Assembly (NCBI RefSeq): GCF_008831285.2
Contig: NC_045143.1
Coordinates: 10,797,503 to 10,861,502, forward strand
Source of the DNA: Nymphaea colorata
Lineage: Eukaryota > Streptophyta > Magnoliopsida > Nymphaeales > Nymphaeaceae
Direction: 5' to 3'
Length of the DNA: 64,000 bases
In this document: one piece after another, positions 51,209 through 60,985 of the stretch
How the letters are laid out: each line of letters starts with the position of its first letter
Numbering within the stretch: position 1 is the stretch's first letter
Notes under the pieces: generated by a model
The model's database searches: none
The model's input: only the letters and a program-made list of their open reading frames with translations
What the model was told of the DNA's origin: nothing
Program-made: the position numbers and the translations under genes

Positions 51209-54200
51209 CTACAATTTTCTAATAAGCCTCTGCACGTGCAGAAGATGTCTTGCCCTATCTGTGGTACCTTTGATGACTTTGTCTAACTTATCTTTCCAAG
51301 CCTCATTGTTGGCTTGTACAACAATGATATACTCGTTAATATTAATCTTCTCTAAACATTTATGCAACACCCAGTTCTCAGAGAATGCTCTCCCTTCCTT
51401 TGACCAAGAACAGACTCCAAACATGTATTCTCCATTGTAACATCTAATCAGTCCTACAGTATGGTTCAAACCTTCACCATGCCAAGATGCAATGTGAATG
51501 TTGTAACCAACTCCTTCTTGGAAGCTCCAATCTGCTGAGATGATACCTTGGCGTAGCCAGATTCCCACTCTTTGACTGTCTATTCTATTTCAATTAACTT
51601 TTTTGTATTGTTCTCTGCAATATTCTCAAAATCTAGAGCAGTAGTCACCAACTATTTGTTCCTGTTCATGTTTCACCTTGTTCCTCAACTGCCATAAGAA
51701 CCATATGGTCATGTGGAAAGTTGTTTTCCATATGCCCCACCCACAGTTTCTTTCTAAATTTCCTTCTAAACCACCAAACGAGACATTGTTTAATGGTCAG
51801 TTGATGAGAAATCTTTTGATTGAATTTAGCTGCAATGAATTGCCATAATATTTTCGACTTCGGGCAGCCAAAAAACAAGTGGCTTTCATCCTCCTCATGG
51901 GTTTGGCATAGAACACACCTTGAGGCCAACTGCATTCCTAATTTTTTGAGTCTGTTTTCAGTCATGGTTTTGCCTTGACATCTAATGTAGATTGTTCAAG
52001 TTGCCCTTGGTAATCCATGTTTAACCCAAATATAATGACGCCACTTTTCAGTTTCCTTATGCAGCCTGATGGCCTCCCAAATATGTTTCCGATTGGTTGG
52101 GCGAGAGTGTTGATTAGGCCAGACGAGTGTATTAGCCTGATTATCCACCATGGTGAATATCGCAGTATCAGGTCTCCATCTGTTCACTGTATCACGCAGC
52201 GCCTGATTAGGGCCATACATAACCTCTCTGACAGTGATTCTAGGATTGATAACCTCAAGCATTGGGTCATTAACATCAATCAACGCTGCTAGGGGCCTTC
52301 CTGCCCAACTGTCAATCCAAAATTTGGCTCTTTTGCCATCTTTAATTTGCCAACAAACTTTGTCCTTGATTTGCTTCCAAGATTTAACTATATCTTTTCA
52401 AATTATAGAACTTTTAATGAAAGACATAGCATGCCACAAACCATGTTCCTTGAGGTATTTCTTTCTTACATAAACTGCCCAAATGTCGTCGGTACTTAGT
52501 GCTCTGCAAGCTAGATAAGCAAGATTTGCTGTATTAGTGTCCTTGATCCTTCTCATGCCAACTCCTCCTTTGCTCTTCGGTAAGCAAAGTTGATCCCATT
52601 TAATCAAATGTGCTTTGTTTATGTTATTATTGCTACCCCAAAGGAAGTTAGCACACAGGCTTTCAACTTTTTGCATAAATTTGAGGGGCAGTTTATATAC
52701 CATGCCTATGTAAGAGGGAACAGTGGACAAGACATACTTGATTAAGCAAATTCTGTCTGCATAAGACAATAATTTGTTCTTCCAGCTGCCCAATTTCTGA
52801 ACAATTTTAAGCACCAATCCAAAGTATTGATTTTCTACCAACCGTTTGTTTTGAAGAGGTACCAAGATATTTGAGGGGGAGTTGCCCATCTTGCCACTCC
52901 ATAATTTGAGCAGCTTTGCTAAGTTCTATCGGGCTGGTGTTGATCCCGATGATAATGCTTTTGTCTTTGTTTACTTTGAGACCTGAGCAGTTTTTCAATT
53001 CTTGAAGGATTCCCTTGATAGTCTTCAATGACTTCATGTGATAGGCTGCGAACATGATCAAGTCATCAACATAAAACAGAAAATCAATGCCAAACCTGTC
53101 TTTACCTATAGTGGGCAGTTTAACTTGCTTATTGTTAATGACATGCTTCAGGCTTCTCGTGAACATCTCAGCAACAATGAGGAATAGGTACGGAGACAAA
53201 GGGTCACCATGTCTTAAACCCCTTTGAAGAAAAAACCAATTTCCTTCCTTACCATAACCAAAGTCATCACTTTTTGTATCCAAATGGGGTCAAAGCCCAA
53301 CACTTGCATGGCATTCTCCAAGAACTCCCAAGACACTCTATCGTAGGCTTTGTTGAAGTCAATTTTCAAACAAAGAGACTTGCTCTTCCTAGCTTCCATA
53401 GAGTGGATTAGTTCATGACCTAACAAAATACTGTCTTGGATGCACCTCCCTGCTAAGAAGGCATTTTGGTTAGCATCAATAATACAACATAATATAGGTC
53501 TCATTCTCCTAACCATGATTCGACTCAAGAATTTGGTGGTGCTATTGCAAAGCGAGATGGGCCTAAAATTCTCAATATTATGATCACCTGGAATCTTAGG
53601 AATGACAACGATATGTGTACGGTTGACCTTACGAACCAGCCTACCGTGAGCAAAAAAATCTCTAATATAAGATTGAATGTCTTCTTTAATAATATCCCAG
53701 TTTTGAATGTAGAACTTGTTTGGGAATCCATCAGGGCCAGGCGCAGAGTCAGGGTCTGCCCCCTTAATCGCCTAAATGATTTCCTCTTCAGAGATAGGGG
53801 CTAATAAGCTGACATTCTCTGCTGTAGTGACTGTTTTCCCTTCACGCATCTTGCAAGACAAACACCCTGTGTCATTGCCTCTACTTAGCAGATGGCTTAA
53901 GTGATCATGAAAGGCCTTGGAGATGTCTTCCTCCTCTTCAAGTTTTTGTCCATCCACTGTGATTGCATTAATTTTATTTCTACGTCTTTTGCTTTTGACT
54001 GACTCATGGAAAAACTTGGTATTGGCATCACCATCTTTGAGCCATTTAATTTTGCTTTTTTGTCTCCAATAGATCTCTTCCATTAGAATAATATGGCTCA
54101 GTTGCTCTCTGTACTCAGTTTCCTTTTGTATAGCATTCAGATTGCCATTCTCCACCTCAATTTTCACCCGCAACATGTCATTTTTTAGATGGTTAATCTT

Positions 54201-54479
54201 AGTTTCAAAGCCTCTCCCATACCTCTTTGCCCAAGAGGACACCATGGTTTGGACTAACTCAAGTTTCTTTAAAATCCTGATCAGTGGACAACCATGATCA
54301 GACTTACGCCAGTAGTCATTAATGATATTATGACACTCTATTTCTTCCATCCAAAAGTTATAGAATCTAAAGCAGGGCCTGCCACTAGCCCCAATTCTGC
54401 GATAATAAGCATTGAGAATAATCAGATTGTGGTCAGAGCAAGTGTGAGGGAGAATCATGAGGTCATTGCAGTTAAACAT
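51209..54479 (-). pseudogene. LINE ORF2, reverse transcriptase and C-terminal regions, broken
   Basis: The coding series begins with SDHNLIILN (end of the endonuclease) and a coiled linker. An in-frame TAG at 53772-53774 falls between EEEII and AIKGADPDSAPGPDGF. The reverse transcriptase follows with HNIENFRPISLCN, CLKIDFNKAYDRVSWEF, GLRHGDPLSPYLFLIVAEM and the catalytic FYVDDLIMFA (YADD-box variant). The frame changes near 53.25 kb and 52.85 kb. Then LPLKYLGT, a thumb/connection region, and CVLCQTHEEDESHLFFGC (zf-RVT type) follow in separate frames down to about 51.2 kb. Order and content fit plant L1-clade LINEs. The copy cannot produce active enzyme. Confidence 0.9.
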
Positions 54480-55105
54480 GAGGTCGATCCAAGAAGGCGT
54501 GACAAACAGTGGTCAATCTTGCTCATAACATTGGCAAGGCCCATACGGTTGTTAGTCCAAGTATACTTGATGTCAGGGTTAGATATTTCTGTTAAGTTGC
54601 AGCTGATAAAATTTGCAAAGGCCATACAAGCCAACTGAGCAGGAGGGTTGCCAGATTTCTCAACAGCACCACTTACACCATTGAAATCTCCAAGACAGAC
54701 GAGAGGCTCCTCAAAGAACATGATAATTTGCTGCAGGTCAAGCAATTGCCACTTTCTACGCCTGAAATCAGTATCTAGATAAACACCAATTGCAGAAAAA
54801 TGTAGTCCAGTGGTCTTGTCATTGAAATTGCATGATATCCACATAGGAGACAAAGAGACGTGAACCAGATTAATGACATCATGATTCCAAATAACTAAAA
54901 TCCAAGCCCAGTCATCGTCATGAGATAAATTGGAAACAATACTATACATTGGAAGCATAAGTTGTAGTTTTCTAACACCTACAAGAGATAATTTATTATC
55001 AATTATGAAGAAAATTTCAAGGTTATACCTGGCAAGGGTGGATGGAAGTTCCCGATTAGACGCCCTACCTGCCAATCCCCTTATGTTCCAGCTACACACT
55101 TTCAT
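54455..55105 (-). pseudogene. LINE ORF2, AP-type endonuclease region, broken
   Basis: It begins MKVCSWNIRGLAGRASNREL, the usual start of a plant L1 endonuclease, and includes VCLGDFNGVSG, YTWTNNRMG and SKIDHCLS. The residue normally Glu in the Q/LETK motif appears as Asp (FFIIDNKL), which would impair metal binding. A frameshift near 54470 separates it from the continuing SDHN motif. Confidence 0.88.
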
Positions 55106-55590
55106 GATGGTTGGGTTCTACTACCCCCACAAGCAAGGTTTCCTTGCCCATCCCTTCACCATGTTGACTTCCATCACTGTTAGTTTGACCATCCCGCTTG
55201 GGTGCACCTCCTCCAGGGTTAATTGCCATGTCCTGGTCTGTGTCAATGACCACAAGTTTGGGCATCGCCTCATGTGGGGTGGCATTAACAGCCTTAAGCA
55301 TTTGCACATCTATTGCCATGCTGCCCTCATCCTCCTGCTCTTCTTGAAAACTCTTTTTAGAAACAAAGCCATCCACGTTGTTTTGAGTTCGCTTGTTAGT
55401 ACCTTCAGACCTCCTTTTCCTTGACTTTTTGGTCTCTGCAGCAAAAGCAAATATTGCTAAATGGCTTTCTCTCCACGCCAGCTCCTGCACTAATGGCAAG
55501 TTTGGCTAATTTGTCACTGCCTTGTGTGTGATTTGATGTATAACCTTGGTTAGGTGAGTTATGTGTGGGCAATTGCCCCCACGGGCCCAA
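55092..55590 (-). pseudogene. LINE ORF1 C-terminal part
   Basis: The open frame just upstream of, and overlapping, the endonuclease start encodes a charged, low-complexity sequence (KKSRKRRSEGTNKRTQ, then GGGAPKRDGQTNSDGSQHG). This is typical of the ORF1 C-terminus in plant LINEs. No RNA-binding or zinc-knuckle domain is visible upstream, consistent with 5' truncation. Confidence 0.5.
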
Positions 55591-55878
55591 AAAAAAACTT
55601 CTTATTTTTATATTGATATTTCTAAGTAATTTTTCTCATTTATTTATTAAATTATTAGTGCCTCTTAAAAATTTTAAATTATAATTAGTGCCCCTTGGCA
55701 AGCATTTTATGGCTCTAGCATTGGGTATATCTACATACGGCTGCGATATCTACGTATGTTACGTATTCAGACACAACCAATGTGCAACTTTGGCTATATC
55801 AACTCGTGATCGTGATATGGAGATGCCTACACTCTCCATTCTTGCAAGCTTTGAGTAGATAGATTGATGTTCTATTGG

Positions 55879-56051
55879 CAGTAGCGGAGCCGCAGTGTGG
55901 GCAGTTGCCAACACCTGATCCTAAATTTTCTTCTATTTTTACGTTAAGGTCTTCTAATATTTATTTTGTTATATATGTAAGTGTCCCTTCAAGTATAAAA
56001 ATATGTAAATTAGTGATCCTCCAAAAAAAAAGAATTCTAACTCCGGGAGTG
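55879..56051 (+). mobile_element. hAT-type MITE, 173 bp, with 8-bp target duplication TCTATTGG
   Basis: TCTATTGG lies at 55871-55878 and 56052-56059. The termini are CAGTAGCGGAGCC and, read inward from the right, CACTCCCGGAGTT. Just inside the left end is GTGTGGGCAGTTGCCAAC, also seen near 29370 and 55567, which suggests a distinct subfamily. The interior is AT-rich and non-coding. Confidence 0.85.
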
Positions 56052-56589
56052 TCTATTGGCAATAATAATTGTTAAAACTAGTATGTGCGCACTTGGTGCT
56101 TGTCCTTCTTTATCTTTTTTGGGAGGAAAATCTAATGAATTGTGATGTCCATTGCACCAATTTCATGTGATTGTACCCAGAAATTAACTTTTCACTTTTG
56201 AAGTTTGTATTCATACATACGTGGTCTTTATAATCCAAAACATGCAAATCGATTCATATATTTAGATCAGTGCTACCAGAATCGGGAAGTTTGAATCGGA
56301 TTGGTAGCAAACCGATTCAATTTGGTGGTGCCATGTGTCAACTATGATTTTTTTTAATATAGTAAAAGTTTTATTGGTTTAACTATTTTATAAAATTTTA
56401 AGGTTATTTTTTGCACAAAATAAATTTTTGTTTATATATTGTCAACCAATTTTCGGCCGATTCAGCGCTCTATCTATTTGGTTTTTAAACCGATTTATAA
56501 CCACTTATTTAGATGAAAAAATGAGATCTTATCCAAAACTTAAAGGATCTAAAGTTTCCTAGGCCTTTTGTCTTAAAATTAAACTTGGG

Positions 56590-56845
56590 CAAGGGGCCAG
56601 AGTACTGGATCCTGGCCCGATCGGGTCTTAGCCTGGGCCCGAGAAAGCCAGCCCGGGTTGGCCCGATGGGCCCGATTCAGCATCAATAACAATTTTTTTA
56701 ATTTTTAATTTTTTATTTAATAATAATATATATTATTATTAAAAATATATTTTATATTCAATTTTTTATATTAAAAAATATTTTTTATTTTAATCAGGTT
56801 GGCTCTGGCCGGGCCGATGCCAGTTCTACTTAAAACTCTAGTCGA
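56590..56845. repeat. GGCCCGA-rich dispersed repeat with AT core
   Basis: GGATCCTGGCCCGATCGGG and GGTTGGCCCGATGGGCCCGA on the left and GGTTGGCTCTGGCCGGGCCGA on the right flank an approximately 120-bp pure A/T core. The arms are partly complementary. Ends are not defined. Confidence 0.4.
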
Positions 56846-57332
56846 CACTTTTAAGTTACCTCATATTGGATCATGAAGATTGATATTATGTGATATCAGG
56901 ATCCTTCACTTGATCATTAGATTAAGGTCTAAATGCACACATGGTTCAAACTCCAACTAGCCCATGGAGATCTGGATCGGTATTATATTCAGCCTGGTTT
57001 AGATTTGAATCAAAACCAAACCAAATTCGATTCTTGCATCTACGCAATTTGCATTTTCCTATTGGATCGGTGTCAGAAAATATGTTTCAAATTCGAATGC
57101 AGCTCTACCATTCAGATCATATTCAAATCCGAACTCAAACTCAGAGGCAAGATTAGGCATCAGTATTTTGAGTGCAGATCTTAATCTAACATAATCATAT
57201 CTCTTTGCACCCTAATGCAAAACCACTAATATTCAAATAAGAGATAACATAACTGCATCCCACCTTGATCAAACGAAATGCAACTTTTGAAGAATCATTT
57301 GGTTTTTTTATAAACGAATGAATTGCCGCAAA

Positions 57333-57527
57333 AAGGCAGGTCTATAGTTCGATTCTCGTGGGTGCTATGTTCTTGTGTCTTAAGGCGGTAGGGCTTAGCA
57401 TCCAAGTTGAAGGGTGTTCTGTTCTATCACTGACACCGACGCAGCTAAGGACTGCGGAGGCAGGGGGAATGGGGGGGCCTTCGGGCTTCGCTTCGGGTGG
57501 TGGGATTGACCCTCTCGCTCACCCGAA
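57333..57527 (+). mobile_element. SINE with a perfect 16-bp target site duplication
   Basis: AATGAATTGCCGCAAA occurs at 57317-57332 and again at 57528-57543. The 195-bp insert begins with GGTCTATAGTTCGATTCTCG, containing a Pol III B-box, followed by GTGGGTGCTATGTTCTTGTG. It ends CTCTCGCTCACCCGA. No A-box precedes the B-box, so the copy is 5' truncated. The perfect duplication indicates a fairly recent insertion. The body is GC-rich, unlike the surroundings. Confidence 0.9.
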
Positions 57528-58338
57528 AATGAATTGCCGCAAAGCAGTGTCATAAAGAGCATTGTTTTGTTCGGGAAAAAGAAACAAAGCAAAAATGACA
57601 CATTTTAAAAAAAAAAAAAACAAAACGAAACAAAAAAAAAGTGTTTTATTTACATTTCATTCCCATTTTTCTTGTTTTTTCATGTTTTATACAGTTTTTA
57701 TTTTCCAAATTTTTATTCTGACTTTTTAAAATTTGATGAGATTTTTTTGAGAAAAACAACTTCGTGATATTATCCTGAGAAAAACCTTGCTGTTTTATAC
57801 CTAAAAACTATTTCTGACAATTATATAAGGTGAGAGGCTTTAAAAAAAAAAAGAAAAAAAAAAAGAAAAAAAAAGAGAGTGAGGTAGCAAGTGCCAACCA
57901 TAGCTTCATTATAAAACACAAAAGCTAATAATAATGAGGGACAGTGAAAAGCTGTGGCAAAAGTGAGAGTCAAGTGCCCCCACCCCACACACCATGGGCC
58001 CATAATTATATATCAAAAGTAATCAAATGCAAGCCAACCTTTTCCCCTCACTTTTCACTTGATTCAAGGGTTCCATTTTGATGTACAAAGATTGTGGAAG
58101 CCTTTTGCTTTTATTTCTCATATGATTCCATCATCCCTTAAGTGGCAACTAAGCAATGTTCCCCTTAAAACCAGCTTAACCATGTGATTAAAGGAGAAAT
58201 GTTCTTAAAAGACTCAATCAGATCATGAATTATCACATCTTAAAGATGAAGTGGCTTATGCAAAAGGCTTTATGGACCTACTTGTGCATGTTGCAACATG
58301 GTGCTTTCTTGTTGGAAGGTAAAAAGTTCACACCTAGA

Positions 58339-58372
58339 GAGAGAGAGAGAGAGAGAGTATGTGTGTGTGTGT
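58339..58372. repeat. Compound microsatellite (AG)n(TG)n
   Basis: Nine or so AG units, a short interruption, then TG units. Confidence 0.85.
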
Positions 58373-58621
58373 ATGTTCTTTGTTAGAAAGTTGAAGGGAA
58401 GTGCCAAAAGATGCTTATTGGAAGCTTTACACTAATGGGCTGTTTAATTAAAGTCATGAGCTCTAGCATAAATCTCGCCGTTAGCTTAAAAACAAGACTT
58501 TTTACAAAAAAAGGAAAATTATTTTGCCAAAAGTTTTTCCTTATGCAAAGCTTCGGTCATAAATCAAAACCACTTTGTCAGTATTCCATGAATCTGCCAC
58601 AATCTTTTGGAATGATTTATG

Positions 58622-59548
58622 ACATAATCACAAATAACATCTTGAAGTTTTAAACGACGAGGTTTTTCTTGGGTATAATACGGTGAGCTTGAAAAAAAAG
58701 AGAAAAATAGAATCAAATTTTAAAATTTTAAAAAACTAAAAAATAAATAAATGAGAAACTAATAATACAAACTTCAAAAGATAGGTTTATTTGCAACAAA
58801 TAAAAAAAAAATTGTTTGGCATTAAAATAACTGAAAAAATGAAAAAACGTGAAAAAGGTGAAAAAACACGGAAAAAATGTGTTAAAAACACGTTTTTTTT
58901 CGTTTTTAACGTGTTTTTTTTAGTTTTAAATAGCCACTTAATTTATCAAGTTTTTTCGTATTTTTTCAAAAAAAAAAAAAACGTTTTCTTTTACTATGAT
59001 TCATGGATATCTAGTTCTAGTTCTAGTGTTTCATAAATCTACCCATCTTTTGGGTAGATTAATGAAAAATTCAGTCTGCCAAACAACCCCATAAAAGCAT
59101 TTAGAATTTCCCGAGTCATCAAATTCTATCATGACAAAAAGACTCAGTGATATCTTTAAGACATGAAAAAGAATTTCTATTTGTAAGGGCATAAATTTTG
59201 GAGAGAATTGGAAAAGTTGAGTTGTGTCACTACTTTTTTGTGATAGAGGCCTTGCTTTTAATGACAACTATTAAAATAGGGGCATGCCTTTATCATTGCT
59301 CCGATGTCAAACAGTTTTTTCAATTTTTTTAATGTCAAACGGTTTTATTTTTTATTTTTATTTGTTGCAAATCTACTTATCTTTTGATGTTTGTGTTATT
59401 AGTTTCTCATTTATTTTATTTTTCTCTCATTTTTAGTTTTTTAAAAATTTTAACATTTTACTGTTTTTTCTTTTTTTTCAAGCTTCCCTTATTATATCCA
59501 AGAAAAATAATTTCATTTAAAACTCAGAAATGTTATTTATGACTATGA
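58622..59548. mobile_element. Foldback-type element with roughly 220-bp inverted arms
   Basis: The left arm (58622-58840) runs ATAATCACAAATAACATC, TTTTTCTTGGGTATAATA, GAGAAACTAATAATACAAAC, TTGCAACAAATAAAAA and TTGTTTGGCATTAAAA. The right arm (about 59312-59548), read on the other strand, gives the same words in the same order: ATAGTCATAAATAACATT, TTTTTCTTGGATATAATA, GAGAAACTAATAACACAAAC, TTGCAACAAATAAAAA and CGTTTGACATTAAAA. The spacer of about 470 bp has a second small hairpin of A-rich and T-rich runs. No protein is encoded. Single arms lie at 28265 and, inverted, near 12060-12300, and core fragments near 57770 and 60420. Confidence 0.75.
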
Positions 59549-60938
59549 TTTGGACAACCATAAATATGAGGCTCAGTTTTTGGGACAAAAGATAGGTCGA
59601 AATGGCAAATTCCCTAAGGAAATGAACTTTTTAGACTCCAAATAGACCCAGAAATCATGTGATCTTGAGATGGGTTGTTGGTCTTCCTGACCCCATGAGA
59701 CTGGTTCTCCACAATAGGAAGCTTGGCTCCTATAGCCATTGATACCCCTAAAAGAACCCATGATTGGTTATTATGTGATCTCCAATGGTAGGTCTCATTG
59801 GGAATGATTTCATAGTGTCACTGTTTTTTGAGACATGACTAGTGGTGCTGAACTTACTCCAAAGAACCTGGCCTTGTGCGCGCCCATTAGGCCAAGTGGG
59901 TCCATGAAAAAAGTTGTGCAGATGCATCTATATTTTGTCAAGATCAATTAAACAGTACCTACCTAGCTCAACCAAATCAGAGTATTTTGTTGACAAAGTA
60001 ATGTATAATTTGCCTCTTGCATTCACTTGTCTCTGGTGGATCTTCATCCCTGCCCTTGATTTTCAGTATCTGACTGTTACAGTGGATTAACCAAGAAGTT
60101 TGGTGGTGTGAACTGTAGCAAATATGAAGAGGTGAACCCTAAACAGGATTAGTCCTTAGTTGGAATTATAGTTGGAACTCAGATATTGCAAGATTTTCAA
60201 AAAAACTCGCGATATTTACAAGAAAATCAAGTAAAACAAAAAAGGGAAACACCCAAGATTCTGAAAATCTCACAAATTTGTTATGATATTTTGTAATTTT
60301 GCCCAAGATTTTAATATTTTTAATCTTTTGAATTTTTAAAGGTTTTTTATGATTTTTAGTTTTAAAAAAATTATTAAGCTTTTCCTGAGATTTATCTAAG
60401 AATAACAAATTCATCAAAAATACCTAAGAAAAACCTCGCTGAGATGTTTTCATTTATGTGGCCTTCTTTAGGAGCCATTTTTAAAGTGTAGCTGCCATCT
60501 GACAATCTTGAAAAGATTTCAGATGTTATAAAAAAGAGAAAAGAAAGCTGATCAAGAGAGTAGAATAATTTTTCATGAAACTAAGCTGTTACATCACTTT
60601 TCAGATCACTTTTCAGATGAAAGAGACCAAGAGAAAAAAAAATTTAAAAATAAAAAATAAAACAATTAAAAGAGAACGGCTTTTTATGACATTAATGTTA
60701 TCCCTGATATTCTGGTGTTTCTGTCAGCTACTTTGAAAACCCAAATGATGCTACCTAAGATTGAAGCAATTTCTTGCCTTTAGCTGAACACTTTCATTGG
60801 GAAAAATAAATCACTGATTTATGTGTCTTCCTCAGCATGTTTAAATTTGATATGAGCATCCTGGTGTGTGAATATGTGTCGCACTTTAGCCTTTTCTAGA
60901 GATCAGAAGAAAGAAGACCAGCATAAATTCCCTGTATG

Positions 60939-60946
60939 TATATAAG
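60939..60946 (+). promoter_or_regulatory. TATA box of the receptor-like pseudokinase gene
   Basis: TATATAAG lies 40 bp upstream of the start codon and is followed by a CT-rich initiator-like stretch (CTCTCTCTTCTTCAGTCTCTC). This places transcription start at about 60970 and gives a very short leader. Confidence 0.65.
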
Positions 60947-60985
60947 CTCTCTCTCTTCTTCAGTCTCTCTGTCGGAAGGACCAAG

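Larger units (their letters stand above)
50932..55590 (-). mobile_element. Degenerate L1-type LINE retrotransposon, minus strand
   Basis: The plus-strand T-run at 50934-50948 is the element's poly(A) tail, so its 3' end is at about 50932. Upward from there lie, in reverse order, a C-terminal region (51209-51568), a zinc-binding CVLC..H..ESHLFFGC region, the reverse transcriptase, an endonuclease and the end of ORF1. No full 5' end or target duplication is visible, so it is probably 5' truncated or its edge has been overwritten. It has many frameshifts and at least one in-frame stop. Confidence 0.9.
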
